64,000 bases of DNA from Stappia albiluteola. Its GTDB lineage: Bacteria > Pseudomonadota > Alphaproteobacteria > Rhizobiales > Stappiaceae. Location: positions 118,973 to 182,972 of the forward strand of contig NZ_JACFXV010000066.1 in assembly GCF_014050225.1 (NCBI RefSeq), in the 5' to 3' direction. Within the stretch, counting starts at the first letter, position 1; every line of letters begins with the position of its first letter. The notes beneath the pieces are model-generated. The model saw nothing but the letters and a program-made list of their open reading frames with translations, was not told the DNA's origin and ran no database searches. Below are positions 15,720 to 24,925 of this stretch, piece by piece. A program made the position numbers and the translations under genes.

Positions 15720-17216
15720 CTAGAACCTTGGAATGTCGGGGAAGGGAAGCTTGCCCTTGCTCACATGCATGCGGCCAAGTTCGGCGCAGCGATGCAGCAC
15801 GGGAAACACCTTGCCGGGATTGAGAAGCTGCTTTTCGTCGAAGGCGCATTTGACCCGCTGCTGCTGCTTCAGGTCGTCCTCGGTAAACATCGCCCCCATT
15901 AGGTCGCGCTTTTCGATGCCCACGCCGTGCTCGCCGGTCAGCACGCCGCCCACTTCCACGCAAAGAAGCAGGATATCGGCGCCGAAGGCTTCGGCGGCGG
16001 CCAGTTCGCCCGGATTGTTCGCGTCGTAGAGGATCAGCGGATGCAGGTTGCCGTCGCCAGCGTGGAAGACGTTGGCCACCCTGAGCCCGTGCTTCTGGCC
16101 CAGTTCGCGCATGCCGGCCAGAACGCGCGGCAGCGCCTTTCGCGGGATCGTGCCGTCCATGCACAGATAATCCGGCGAAATGCGGCCGACCGCCGGAAAG
16201 GCCGCCTTGCGCCCCGCCCAGTAGGTCATCCGCTCTTCCTCGGAATGCGATACGCGGATGGTCGAGGCCTTGTTGGCCCTGGCGATCTCCTCGATCCGTG
16301 ACAGCAGGAAGTCGACTTCCGCTTCCGGCCCGTCCAGTTCCACGATCAGCAGCGCCTCCACGTCGCGCGGATAACCGGCATGGACGAAATCCTCTGCCGC
16401 ATGGATCGCCGGCTTGTCCATCATCTCCATGCCGCCGGGAATGATGCCGGCGCCGATGATATCGGCGACGCACTGGCCGCACTCCTCGCTGGAAGGGAAA
16501 CCGATCAGCGCGGCGCGTGCCGTCTCCGGCTTCTGCAGGATGCGAACCGTCACCTCCGTTACGACGCCGAGAAGCCCTTCCGAGCCAGTCATCAGCGCCA
16601 GGAAGTCGTAGCCCTCACTGTCGAGGTGCTTGCCGCCGATGCGGATCACCTCGCCGGTCATCAGCACCATTTCCAGACCGAGCACGTTATTGGTGGTCAG
16701 CCCGTATTTCAGGCTGTGCACCCCGCCGGAATTTTCCGCGATGTTGCCGCCGATCGAACAGGCGATCTGCGACGACGGATCGGGCGCGTAGTAGAAGCCG
16801 TCTCCCTCGACGGCGCGGGTGATGCCGAGATTGGTGACGCCCGGCTGCACCACGACGGCGCGGTTCGGGTAGTCGATCTCCAGCACCCGGTTGAACTTCA
16901 TCATCGACAGCAGCACGCCGTCGGCAGCCGGCAGCGCACCACCCGAAAGCGACGTGCCCGCACCGCGCGGCACCACCTTCACCTCGTTCTCGTGGCAATA
17001 GCGAAGGACCGCGGCAACCTGCTCCACCGTGTCCGGAAGCACCACGACGAGCGGCAGTTGGCGATAGGCAGTCAGCGCGTCCGTTTCGTAGACGCGCATT
17101 TCCTCTTCGGCGTCGATCACGCCCTCGCCAGGCACGATGGCCCGGAGCGCCTTCACGATCTCCTGCCGGCGCGCGATAACCGCGTCGTCCGGCTTCGGCA
17201 TGGCGATGCTGCCCAT
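15720..17216 (-). CDS. glcD: glycolate oxidase subunit GlcD
   Basis: Catalytic flavoprotein of glycolate dehydrogenase, 498 aa. I start at MGSIAMPKPDD (17216), preceded by GGGGAGAGGG, and not at the in-frame ATG at 17318. The FAD-binding 4 domain has VVPRGAGTSLSGGALP and IACSIGGNIAENSGGVHSLKYGLT; the C-terminal oxidase domain has VFHAGDGNLHP (catalytic His region) and GVLTGEHGVGIEKR. The length matches E. coli GlcD (499 aa). First gene of the operon, divergent from a LysR-type regulator with 205 bases between the starts. Confidence 0.95.
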   Translation of the reverse strand: MGSIAMPKPDDAVIARRQEIVKALRAIVPGEGVIDAEEEMRVYETDALTAYRQLPLVVVLPDTVEQVAAVLRYCHENEVKVVPRGAGTSLSGGALPAADGVLLSMMKFNRVLEIDYPNRAVVVQPGVTNLGITRAVEGDGFYYAPDPSSQIACSIGGNIAENSGGVHSLKYGLTTNNVLGLEMVLMTGEVIRIGGKHLDSEGYDFLALMTGSEGLLGVVTEVTVRILQKPETARAALIGFPSSEECGQCVADIIGAGIIPGGMEMMDKPAIHAAEDFVHAGYPRDVEALLIVELDGPEAEVDFLLSRIEEIARANKASTIRVSHSEEERMTYWAGRKAAFPAVGRISPDYLCMDGTIPRKALPRVLAGMRELGQKHGLRVANVFHAGDGNLHPLILYDANNPGELAAAEAFGADILLLCVEVGGVLTGEHGVGIEKRDLMGAMFTEDDLKQQQRVKCAFDEKQLLNPGKVFPVLHRCAELGRMHVSKGKLPFPDIPRF

Positions 17217-17421
17217 GGCCGCCCTCTCCCCTGTTTCGCGGCGGTTCCCGCAACGAGGCCTTTTGATTGATATTCCCTTTTCCGCGCGAGGCCGCAAGGG
17301 CAGCTTCGGCTTTTGCACGCATTGGCGCTCCCTATCGCACCACGCATGAAGGACATTGACAAATTGTGATTACTTTCAAAATGGCATAAAGAGACGAAGT
17401 ACTCTTTCCGCGTGGTTGAAA

Positions 17422-18360
17422 ATGAGCATGGTCTCGGACATGGAAATCTTCGCCCGTGTGGTGGCGACCGGCAGCATGTCGGCCGCAGGCCGCGAGATGG
17501 GCCTGTCGCCGGCGGTGGTGTCGAAACGGCTGCGGCGGATCGAGGACCGGCTCGGCACCCGTCTGCTCCAGCGGACAACGCGTCAGATCGCGCTGACCGA
17601 AGCCGGCCAGGGCTATTACGAGCGGGTGGTGGCGATCCTCGCCTCCATCGAGGAGGCGGAGGCCTTCGTCACCCGCCGCTCGGCGCTGGCGCGCGGCACG
17701 CTCCGCGTCACCGCCCCCACTTCCTTCGGCCGCCTGCACATCGCCCCGCACCTCAGCAGGTTCCTCGCCGACAATCCCGATCTTTCCGTCAATCTGGATC
17801 TTGAGGACGACTTCGTCGACATCGTCGGCGCCGGCTACGACGTGGCGATCCGCATCGCCGAGCTTGCCGATTCCAGCCTGGTTGCCCGGCGCCTTGCGCC
17901 CGTGCACCGGGTACTGTGCGCCTCGCACGACTATATCGCCCGCCATGGCGAGCCGGCTTCAATAGAGGATCTGATCGAGAACCACGTCTCGCTTGCCGCC
18001 CAGCACCAGGATCCCTGGCGCCTGCAAGGACCGGAGGGCATCGAGATCGTGCGGATCAACGGGCCGGTGCGCACCAATTCCAGCGAAGTCGTGCGCGAGG
18101 CGCTGATTGCCGGCGTCGGCATCGCGCTGCGCTCCACCTGGGATATCGGCCCGGAGCTTCGCGACGGGCGGCTCAAGATCGTGCTGCCCGCCTACCGTGC
18201 GTCCAAGGATGTCGGCCTGCATGCGGTCTACCCGAGTCGCCGCTTCCTGCCGGCGAAAGTGCGCATCTTCATCGACTTCCTGGCCGAGCTCTACGGCCCT
18301 TCGCCCTACTGGGACGAAGGGCTTTCGGAGCTGCTGCAATTTCCGGACGCCGCGGAATGA
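17422..18360 (+). CDS. LysR-family transcriptional regulator
   Basis: LTTR of 312 aa. The N-terminal winged helix (residues about 6-65: MEIFARVVATGSMSAAGREMGLSPAVVSKRLRRIEDRLGTRLLQRTTR) is followed by the periplasmic-binding-like effector domain (RGTLRVTAPTSFGRLHIAP onward). It belongs to the CrgA/DsdC-like subgroup with SxAAxxxxxSPAVVSK-type helices. Start at 17422 or 17428; no strong Shine-Dalgarno is visible for either. The divergent arrangement with glcD suggests control of glycolate oxidation, though E. coli uses a GntR protein (GlcC) for that. Effector unknown. Confidence 0.88.
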   Translation: MSMVSDMEIFARVVATGSMSAAGREMGLSPAVVSKRLRRIEDRLGTRLLQRTTRQIALTEAGQGYYERVVAILASIEEAEAFVTRRSALARGTLRVTAPTSFGRLHIAPHLSRFLADNPDLSVNLDLEDDFVDIVGAGYDVAIRIAELADSSLVARRLAPVHRVLCASHDYIARHGEPASIEDLIENHVSLAAQHQDPWRLQGPEGIEIVRINGPVRTNSSEVVREALIAGVGIALRSTWDIGPELRDGRLKIVLPAYRASKDVGLHAVYPSRRFLPAKVRIFIDFLAELYGPSPYWDEGLSELLQFPDAAE

Positions 18361-18535
18361 CATTTCCATGCATTTGGATGCGGCAAATCGCCCTTACTTC
18401 CCGCCAAATTGCGCAAGCGTGATGGAGCATCCCGTATTCGTCGTGTTAGGGTCCGCCGCCATTTCAGGATTTGCGGGGTTTCGGCCCCTTGCAAGACGCG
18501 GCCGCAAACGGCCGCCGGGAAACGGGAGAATTGGA

Positions 18536-18922
18536 ATGAATCGTCTGATGCTGATCGCCGGTACCGCCCTGGTTGCCATGGTTTCGGTGGCCAAGGCCGA
18601 CGGCGACGCCGCCGCCGGTGAGAAGGTCTTTAAGAAGTGCATGGCCTGCCATGCCGTCGGCGAGGGTGCCAAGAACAAGGTCGGCCCGCAGCTCAACGGC
18701 ATCATCGGCCGCCAGGTGGCCACCGCCGACGGCTACAAGTACTCCGCCGCCATGATTGCCTACGGCGAAGGCGGCAAGGTCTGGGACGAAGAGATGTTCA
18801 AGGCCTACGTGATGAACCCGAAGGGCACCGTGCCGAAGAACAAGATGGCCTTCGCTGGCCTGAAGAAGGAAGACGACGTCGTCAACGTCCTCGCCTATCT
18901 CGAGCAGTTCAGCGCCCACTGA
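18536..18922 (+). CDS. class I c-type cytochrome (cytochrome c2/c550-like)
   Basis: Periplasmic electron carrier of 128 aa. A Sec signal (MNRLMLIAGTALVAMVSVAKA) is cleaved to leave a mature protein of about 107 aa. The heme site is CMACH (C35, C38, H39), and the distal Met is probably in MNPKGTVPKNKMAF (residue 93 or 104). The segment VGPQLNGIIGRQ is typical of mitochondrial/alphaproteobacterial cytochrome c. GGGAGA precedes the ATG, and a strong terminator follows at 18947-18983. It likely carries electrons from bc1-type complexes to terminal oxidases. Confidence 0.92.
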   Translation: MNRLMLIAGTALVAMVSVAKADGDAAAGEKVFKKCMACHAVGEGAKNKVGPQLNGIIGRQVATADGYKYSAAMIAYGEGGKVWDEEMFKAYVMNPKGTVPKNKMAFAGLKKEDDVVNVLAYLEQFSAH

Positions 18923-18946
18923 GGTTCGGATCAGCCCGATCGTCAC

Positions 18947-18983
18947 AATGGCGGGTTCCGGATGGCCGGATCCCGCCATTTTT
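18947..18983 (+). terminator. Rho-independent terminator of the cytochrome c gene
   Basis: Nested stem AATGGCGGG / CCCGCCATT (18947-18955 with 18972-18980) plus an inner CCGG/CCGG pair, followed by a T-run. It lies 25 bases after the stop codon. Confidence 0.85.
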
Positions 18984-18989
18984 GTATCT

Positions 18990-19310
18990 GCAACGCACTC
19001 TCCGCAGTCATCCCGGGCGAGTGAGGCGAACGCCTACCTCCCCCGACCGTCGAATGAATGCACCTCCTCTCCACTCGTCATCGCCGGGCCCAGTACAGGG
19101 AAACGACCCGGCGATCCATCGGATGGCAACGAAGGATGTGGGCGCTTCATGGATACGCGGGTCGGGCCCGCGCATGACGAGCCGAGGGGCTATGGCAGAG
19201 AGGCGGCCGGACACTCCGACGTCATGCCGGACAAACCAGGCGCAGCCGAGTGCCGATCCGGCATTCAAAAATCAGCGCAGGCATAGCCCGCTCACCGCAA
19301 TTCCGTCAAC
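18990..19310. repeat. cluster of dispersed intergenic repeats, copy 2 locus
   Basis: This non-coding gap holds three repeat units. 19003-19060 begins with CATCCCGGGCGAGTGAGGCG, also found at 58200-58220. 19075-19190 has CGCCGGGCCCAGTAC..GACCCGGCGATCC..CATGGATACGCGGGTC, related to 8050-8165. 19218-19295 has CGTCATGCCGGACAA..AAATCAGCGCAGGCAT, related to 8605-8672. The short frames in this stretch are repeat artefacts. Confidence 0.65.
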
Positions 19311-19330
19311 CTGCCCGGAGTACGCCCCCT

Positions 19331-20740
19331 TCAGCCCTTCTCGTCGGCATCGTTGTGGTGCGCACGGATCCGCCGCACCACGTACCAGATGGTAACGACG
19401 GCGACCGGAACGGAAAGGCCGGTGACGATTTCCGGCCGCGGCACCGGCAGGCCCGCCTCCTTCGCCGCTTTCGCCAGATAACCGGCGAGCCCGACCACGT
19501 AATAGCTGATCGCCGCCACCGAAAGGCCTTCCACGGTCTGCTGCAGGCGCAGCTGCAGTCGCGCGCGGCGATTCATGGCCATGAGAAGGTCGCGGTTCTG
19601 CCGCTCCAGCTCCACATCGACGCGGGTGCGCAGCAAGGTGGCGGCGCGAGCGAGCTTGCGCGACAGGTTGGCCTGCCTCTCTTCGATGGTCCGGCAGGTG
19701 CGCATAGCCGGCGCCATGCGGCGGTTCAAGAACTGGCCGAATGTGAAATACCCCTCGGCCGGCTTTTCGTCGATCGCGATCAGCCGCTGGCCGACGATCG
19801 CATCATAGGCCCGCGTCGCGCCGAAGCGGTAGGCGCTGGCGGCCGCGCCCGATTCCAGCTCCGCCGCAAGCTGCGTCAGGTCGTCCAGCAGCACGCGGTT
19901 CGTCTCCACGCCCTCGCTGGAGCGCATCTTCTCGGTGATGTGGAAGAGCCCGTCCTCGATGCGCACGACGGTCGGCGCCTGACGGTTCGCCTCCGCAAGG
20001 CCGAGCAGCGAGAGCGTGCGATAGGTCTCAAGCTCCAGCAGGCGCTGCGCCAACGCACCGGCCGGCTGGGGATGCAGCCGCTCGTTGGCGATGACGATGC
20101 GCGTCAGCCCATCCCGGTCCTGCCGGAAATCGGTGGCAATCAGCGCCGCGTCCCCTTCGACCTCGGAGACCGCGAGGCTTGCCCGGTCGAATTGCCGGAG
20201 CACCCGCTCGAACCCGTTCACCGAGGGCTGCAGCAGGTCGAGGCGGACCGCGACGATCAGCGGCCCCGGCGCCCGGAAGCTGGCGCCGAAGGGATGGCCA
20301 TGGGGCGGCGCGAAGAAACTGGCGCTGCCATCCGAGGCCGCGTCCTCGGCCTGGGTATCCGGTTCCAACGCGCCATCATCCCCCCGCGCGCGCCCAGGTC
20401 CATCTCCCGGACCATCCCAAGTGTAGGTGGTGAATTCCCCGTGCCGCTCCCATCGCAGCGAGCCGGTTTGAAGGTCGACGACATGATAGCGGGCGGAGGG
20501 CTCCGGGCCCGCCGCCCCCTGCGCCTTGCAGAAGCCGGAGAGCCAGTCCCGGTCGGCGGCGGCGGCCGCCTCGTCCGTCATGAAGCCGTAGCGAAGATAG
20601 ACGCGCGGCGCCCTGGCGGGACGAAACGGGCGGGCATGCACTTCGCCGAGCACCATGCCCCGCAGGGCGTGGGGTTCAAAGACCGGAAGCGAACTGGCTT
20701 CCGGTCTCGGTTCCTGCCCGTCCGGGCGCACTTCGTCCAT
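19331..20740 (-). CDS. DUF3422 family membrane protein
   Basis: Protein of 469 aa recognised as DUF3422. It has an N-terminal block LRGMVLGEVHARPF, a middle block HVVDLQTGSLRWERHGEFTTYTW, a region rich in helices (ANERLHPQPAGALAQRLLELETYRTLSLLGL; RTCRTIEERQANLSRKLARAATLLRTRVDVELERQNRDLLMAMNRR), then QTVEGLSVAAISYYVVGLAGYL and a final membrane helix IVTGLSVPVAVVTIWYVVRRI. The C-terminal half thus looks like a coiled coil followed by two membrane segments, as in bestrophin/CorA-like membrane proteins. Function of the family is unknown. Between residues about 110 and 145 there is a low-complexity acidic insert (GPGDGPGRARGDDGALEPD). Confidence 0.85.
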   Translation of the reverse strand: MDEVRPDGQEPRPEASSLPVFEPHALRGMVLGEVHARPFRPARAPRVYLRYGFMTDEAAAAADRDWLSGFCKAQGAAGPEPSARYHVVDLQTGSLRWERHGEFTTYTWDGPGDGPGRARGDDGALEPDTQAEDAASDGSASFFAPPHGHPFGASFRAPGPLIVAVRLDLLQPSVNGFERVLRQFDRASLAVSEVEGDAALIATDFRQDRDGLTRIVIANERLHPQPAGALAQRLLELETYRTLSLLGLAEANRQAPTVVRIEDGLFHITEKMRSSEGVETNRVLLDDLTQLAAELESGAAASAYRFGATRAYDAIVGQRLIAIDEKPAEGYFTFGQFLNRRMAPAMRTCRTIEERQANLSRKLARAATLLRTRVDVELERQNRDLLMAMNRRARLQLRLQQTVEGLSVAAISYYVVGLAGYLAKAAKEAGLPVPRPEIVTGLSVPVAVVTIWYVVRRIRAHHNDADEKG

Positions 20741-20782
20741 TCCGATCCCGTTCCGCTGATATCCCTTTAACTTAGCGGAACG

Positions 20783-22159
20783 CTACAGCAAAACCGTCGG
20801 CAGCCAAAGCACGATGCCCGGGAAGATCATGCAAAGCGCAAGGCCAATGAGCTGCAGCAGCACGAAGGGCACAATGCCCTTGTAGATGTGCTGGATCGTC
20901 ACGCCTTCCGGCGCCACGCCCTTCATGTAGAACAGCGCGAAACCGAAAGGCGGCGTCAGGAACGAGGTCTGCAGGTTGGTGGAGACGAGGATCGTGAACC
21001 AGATCAGCGCCACCTCGCCCACGCTCTCGAAGCCGGCCAGATGCATGCCGAAGTCGAGCCTGGAAACGATCGGGCCGAAGACCGGCAGCACGATCAGCGT
21101 GATCTCGATCCAGTCGAAGAAGAAGCCGAGGAAGAAGATCATCCCCATCAGCACGAAGAGGATGCCCCAGGAACCGACGCCTGCCCAGGCGATGAAGGAA
21201 TCGATCAGATGGTCGCCGCCAAGCGTGCGGAAGACGAGCGAGAAGCAGGTCGCGCCGAGGAAGATGCCGAAGAGCATCGCCGTCGTCAGCGCCGAACGGT
21301 AGCTGACATCCGTCAGCACCGCACGCGACAGCTGCCGGTTGAACAGCGCAAGCAGCGTCGCGCCCACCGCGCCGACGCCGGCCGCTTCCGTCGGCGTGGC
21401 GAAGCCGAGGAAGATGGAGCCGAGCACCAAGGCGATCAGGATCACCGGCGGCACGAAGCTCCTGACGATCATCACCCAGAACTCGCCCCGATCCTGCGGG
21501 CCGATATCCTCGGGCAGCGGCGGCGCGAGTTCCGGCTTCAGCTTGCACAGCACCAGGATGTAGATGCAGTAGAGCGCCGACAGCAGCAGGCCCGGCACGA
21601 TCGCCGCGATGAACACCGTGCCGACCGGGATCGACATCAGGTCCGACATGATGACGAGCATGATCGACGGCGGGATCAGGATGCCGAGCGTGCCGGAGGC
21701 CGCGATGGTTCCGGTAGCGAGCGGCAGGTTGTAGTTGCGCTCCAGCATGACGGGCAGCGCCAGCAGCGTCATCATGACGACAGAGGCGCCGATGATGCCC
21801 GTCGTCGCAGCCATGATGGTGCCCATCAGCGTCACCGAAAGCGCCAGCCCGCCGGGAATGCGCCGCGTCAGCACCTGAAGACAGTGCAGCAGGTCCTTGG
21901 CCACGCCCGATTTTTCCAGCATCGTCCCCATGAAGATGAACATGGGAATGGCGACCAGCACCGGGTTCTCCATGGTCTGGCCGAAGATGCGGTTGGGCAG
22001 CACGTTCATGCGCGCCCAGTTAAGAGCACCTGTCAGGTCGCCGACCACGGCGAAGGCAAGACCGATGCCGCCGAGCGTGAAGGCGACCGGAAAGCCTGTG
22101 AAGAGCAGCAGGCCCAGCGCCACGAACATGAAGACGGGAAGAAGTTCCACAAATGTCAT
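20783..22159 (-). CDS. dctM: TRAP transporter large permease (DctM)
   Basis: Na+-driven tripartite transporter large subunit, 458 aa, about 12 membrane helices. Family landmarks include TGFPVAFTLGGIGLAF, PNRIFGQTMENPVLVAIPMFIFMG, SGTLGILIPPSIMLVIMSDL and GATCFSLVFRTLGGDHLI. It begins with GGGGGAC upstream of the ATG, 12 bases after the small-subunit stop. It functions with the DctQ-like protein (22172-23137) and the binding protein (23339-24382). The next gene, DUF3422, is only 42 bases downstream on the same strand and may be co-transcribed. Confidence 0.93.
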   Translation of the reverse strand: MTFVELLPVFMFVALGLLLFTGFPVAFTLGGIGLAFAVVGDLTGALNWARMNVLPNRIFGQTMENPVLVAIPMFIFMGTMLEKSGVAKDLLHCLQVLTRRIPGGLALSVTLMGTIMAATTGIIGASVVMMTLLALPVMLERNYNLPLATGTIAASGTLGILIPPSIMLVIMSDLMSIPVGTVFIAAIVPGLLLSALYCIYILVLCKLKPELAPPLPEDIGPQDRGEFWVMIVRSFVPPVILIALVLGSIFLGFATPTEAAGVGAVGATLLALFNRQLSRAVLTDVSYRSALTTAMLFGIFLGATCFSLVFRTLGGDHLIDSFIAWAGVGSWGILFVLMGMIFFLGFFFDWIEITLIVLPVFGPIVSRLDFGMHLAGFESVGEVALIWFTILVSTNLQTSFLTPPFGFALFYMKGVAPEGVTIQHIYKGIVPFVLLQLIGLALCMIFPGIVLWLPTVLL

Positions 22160-22171
22160 AGAAGTCCCCCG

Positions 22172-23137
22172 TCAGTCCGTGATCGGACCCTTGATAACAA
22201 CGTCCTTCGGCAGATCCGCGTGGTGGGTGCCGGCATATTCGCTCGACCTTTCCCGCAGGTCATCGGGCCCGAACAGATAGACCCAGCACTTGAGGAAGGC
22301 GGCGGCGCCGGAGATGCCGAGAATGGTGAAGCCGACTGGCAGGAAGGCCTTGATGATCCAGCGGTGCGACAGGCCTGTCTGTGCGGCGGAGACCTCGCTC
22401 GTGTCCCAGGCCCTTTCGGCGAAGGTGTAGCCGAGCTTGCCGATGATCATGCAGTAGGGGACGAGGAAGAATACGAGACCGAACAGTTCCAGCCACACCC
22501 GGGCGCGCGGCGGCAGGCGGTCGCGCACCAGTTCGATGCGCACATGGGCATCCTTTACATAGGCGAAGCCGAGGCAAAGCAGGAAGAGCACCGCATGCAG
22601 GTGCCACTCCAGTTCCTGAAGTTTGGTGGACGAGAAGTAGAAGCCGGAGTCGATGAAGTCGCTGTCATATTCGATCACCTTGCGCTGGGTGACGTCGTAG
22701 GCGATCACCAGCATCATCGGGATGAACAGGAAGGCGGCCACCTTTCCGATCGCGACGACCACGCGGTCGATATCCTCCGCCGCCTCGATCGAGGCATGAT
22801 AGCCGGTCGGGCCTCGGCCGATCGCTGCTACCACGAAGGCCGCGATTACCAGCGCGATCGCACCGATCTCAACCCACAGCCCGTAGGACCGCATGAAGCG
22901 GATCGGGTTGCCGCCCGCCGATTTGACAAGCTGCGGCATGCCGTCGGGGGCGGCGAAAAAGACGGTAAGGGCCGCCATCAGGACCACAAGCACGCCGGCG
23001 GGCCGGGCGCCCAGAAACGCGGCCGCCGCCGCAAGCAGCGCCGACAGGCCGATCAAGGCGATGACCGGTATGCCGGCCAATCCCGTTATCCCGAGCGCGG
23101 ATGCGGCTAGGGACGCCAGGAGGAGAAGATTTCCCAT
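22172..23137 (-). CDS. dctQ: TRAP transporter small permease with extended N-terminus (DctQ-like)
   Basis: Small membrane subunit of the TRAP transporter, but 321 aa long against the usual 160-200. The DctQ core is at residues about 125-290: FLFIPMMLVIAYDVTQRKV, ELEWHLHAVLFLLCLGFAYVKDAHVRIELVRDRLPPRARVWLELFGLV. The first ~115 residues add about four hydrophobic helices (LLLLASLAASALGITGLAG, IPVIALIGLSALLAAAAAFLG, AGVLVVLMAALTVFF, GLWVEIGAIALVIAAFVVAAIG). It starts at an ATG with AGGGGC upstream. The gap of 201 bases to the binding-protein gene contains a strong stem-loop. Confidence 0.88.
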   Translation of the reverse strand: MGNLLLLASLAASALGITGLAGIPVIALIGLSALLAAAAAFLGARPAGVLVVLMAALTVFFAAPDGMPQLVKSAGGNPIRFMRSYGLWVEIGAIALVIAAFVVAAIGRGPTGYHASIEAAEDIDRVVVAIGKVAAFLFIPMMLVIAYDVTQRKVIEYDSDFIDSGFYFSSTKLQELEWHLHAVLFLLCLGFAYVKDAHVRIELVRDRLPPRARVWLELFGLVFFLVPYCMIIGKLGYTFAERAWDTSEVSAAQTGLSHRWIIKAFLPVGFTILGISGAAAFLKCWVYLFGPDDLRERSSEYAGTHHADLPKDVVIKGPITD

Positions 23138-23284
23138 GAGATTGCCCCTGGAAGTTTCGGCGCCACGCTTCGTCCGGCGCAGCTGCCTGAAATCGGCCCG
23201 AAGGCCGGAGAAATGAAGGATACCAGCGTGCCCGGCTCACGGCGAGACATTCGCCAACTGACCTTCATGCTCTCCGGCACAACG

Positions 23285-23310
23285 CCGGGCGGCGAAAGAC
23301 CGCCGCCCGG
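23285..23310 (-). terminator. intercistronic stem-loop between dctP and dctQ
   Basis: Perfect 9-bp stem CCGGGCGGC / GCCGCCCGG with an 8-base loop, 29 bases downstream of the binding-protein stop. There is no T-run on the minus strand. It is therefore better read as an attenuating or mRNA-stabilising hairpin that lets the binding protein be made in excess over the permeases. Confidence 0.6.
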
Positions 23311-23338
23311 ATCAAGCTTGTCGGATCATGCAGCGCCA

Positions 23339-24382
23339 TCAGCGCAGATAGCCGATTTCGCTCCAGGTCTTGTAATTGTCGCGGAAGGCGCTGAGCGATT
23401 CCCAGGCCTTGGCGAAGTTCGGGTTGTTGGCCGCTTCCTCGGCCACCACCTCACCCCAGGCGGCACGCAGCGCGTCGAGCACTTCCGGCGGCCAGGTGTG
23501 GATCGTCACGCCCTTATCCTGAAGCTCCTTGAGAGCCGCGAACTGGATCGCCTCGCCCTCGGCCAGGCCGTAGGCGATATTGGCTTCGCAGACGGTCTCG
23601 ATCAGCGCCCTGGTGTCGTCGGACAGCGCGTCCCACTCGTCCTTGTTGATCATCAGCTCGAACAGCGTCGACTGCTGATGCCAGCCAGGGAAGTAGTAGT
23701 GCTTCGCCACCTGGTAGAAGCCGAGCTTCAGATCGATCGCCGGCATGGAAAATTCGGTCGCGTCGATGGTGCCAAGCTCAAGCGCCGGGAAAATGTCGCC
23801 GCCCGCCAGAAGCTGGGTCGATACGCCCATCTTCTCCATCACCTTCGCACCCAGGCCGAAGAAGCGCATCTTCAGGCCCTTGAGATCGTCCACCGACTTG
23901 ATTTCCTTGCGAAACCAGCCGGAGGCCTCTGGCGCGATAACGCCGCACATCAGCGACTTGATGTTGTAGTTGGCGTAGATCTCGTCGAGCAGTTCCTGCC
24001 CGCCGCCGAAGCGGATCCAGGCGTAGTATTCGCCGGCCTGCGGGCCGAAGGGCACCGCGGCGAAAAGCGCCAGCGCGGAATCCTTGCCCGTCCAGTAGCC
24101 CGGCGTCGACCAGGCCGCTTGTACGGCGCCGGACGAAACGGCGTCGAATGCTTCAAGCGCCGGCACGATGGCGCCCGGCTCCTGGAAAGTTATCTGGACC
24201 TGGCCGTTCGATGCCTTGGCAAGACGCTCCTCGATCACCTTGCCGAGCGTGCCGAGCTGGGTCAGCGAGCTTGGATAGGTGGACTGCATGTCCCACTTGA
24301 TCTCGTCCAGTGCGAATGCCGGTGCGGATGCCGCAAGCGCAAGCGACGTCGAGACACCAAGAGCCAATAGAAGTTTCTTCAC
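23339..24382 (-). CDS. dctP: TRAP transporter substrate-binding protein (DctP, TakP-like)
   Basis: Periplasmic binding protein of 347 aa. The GTG start at 24382 follows GGGAGGAG and leads into a Sec signal (MKKLLLALGVSTSLALAASAPAFA). Typical DctP elements: WDMQSTYPSS, NGQVQITFQEPGAIVPALEAFDAVSSGAVQA, GLKMRFFGLGAKVMEKMG, and GTIDATEFSMPAIDLKLGFYQVAKHYYFPGWHQQ. The last segment is close to the TakP/lactate-binding subgroup that takes 2-oxo or 2-hydroxy monocarboxylates. It is divergent from the GntR-lut operon, so lactate is the likely substrate. Confidence 0.92.
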   Translation of the reverse strand: MKKLLLALGVSTSLALAASAPAFALDEIKWDMQSTYPSSLTQLGTLGKVIEERLAKASNGQVQITFQEPGAIVPALEAFDAVSSGAVQAAWSTPGYWTGKDSALALFAAVPFGPQAGEYYAWIRFGGGQELLDEIYANYNIKSLMCGVIAPEASGWFRKEIKSVDDLKGLKMRFFGLGAKVMEKMGVSTQLLAGGDIFPALELGTIDATEFSMPAIDLKLGFYQVAKHYYFPGWHQQSTLFELMINKDEWDALSDDTRALIETVCEANIAYGLAEGEAIQFAALKELQDKGVTIHTWPPEVLDALRAAWGEVVAEEAANNPNFAKAWESLSAFRDNYKTWSEIGYLR

Positions 24383-24925
24383 AGGTCTGCTCCTCCCTTT
24401 GGATGCTCTTTACCGGAGCCCGTCGAGGCCCCTCGCCGGGAGGAACGCGAAATTTCCGCGCGGCATCCCCTTGCCGCCGAAAACGCTCCCCCCGAAAGCA
24501 GGTCTTTACCCTTTCCGCCGTCGCCGGCCGAAGGGCTTTGAACCATCAAGGCAACGGACAAACATCCGCGCAAATCCGGTCCGGTTTCGGGCTTTCGCCC
24601 CCGCCTTCCTGTCGCGTTGCCATATTTTCCACCCGACCCGCCTTCCCCTCGGCGATTGTGCCACCCCGCCCTCCCGGCGGCGCGGCCGATCGCTCTCGCA
24701 TTTTCCCGGATGTGGAAAGCAGGAAATGTTCCTCACCCAGCGGCAGATGGCTTGTTATTTTCCAGCAACGCGTATAACTGGATAACAATATTGACCACTT
24801 AACGCAACACGGAATAGATTACAACGAAGGGAGAGGTTGACCGTGCTGCCCGCTGCTGCGCAAGCAGATCTTTCCGCTGCGCACAATAAATTCTACCGCA
24901 CTGCGATATAAATGCTGGCGCCGAC
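24383..24925. promoter_or_regulatory. 543-bp divergent control region of TRAP and lut operons, with imperfect palindrome
   Basis: No gene is apparent. An inverted repeat lies at 24752-24788: left arm TTGTTAT..CCAG, right arm CTGGATAACAA, spacer about 12 bases (a 3-base TTT insert sits in the left arm). It is 138-174 bases before the GntR-type regulator start and is a candidate operator for it. The sequence around 24740-24830 is AT-richer than its surroundings and probably holds the promoters. Confidence 0.4.

Noticed and set aside
19250-20770. Plus-strand 506-codon frame opposite the DUF3422 gene
   Set aside because: Shadow of a recognised DUF3422 gene; begins in repeats and has no conserved motif.
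20888-23110. Plus-strand frame of 740 codons across the TRAP genes
   Set aside because: Antisense to dctM and dctQ; composition (His, Arg, Asp, Glu runs) is typical of a shadow frame of membrane-protein genes.
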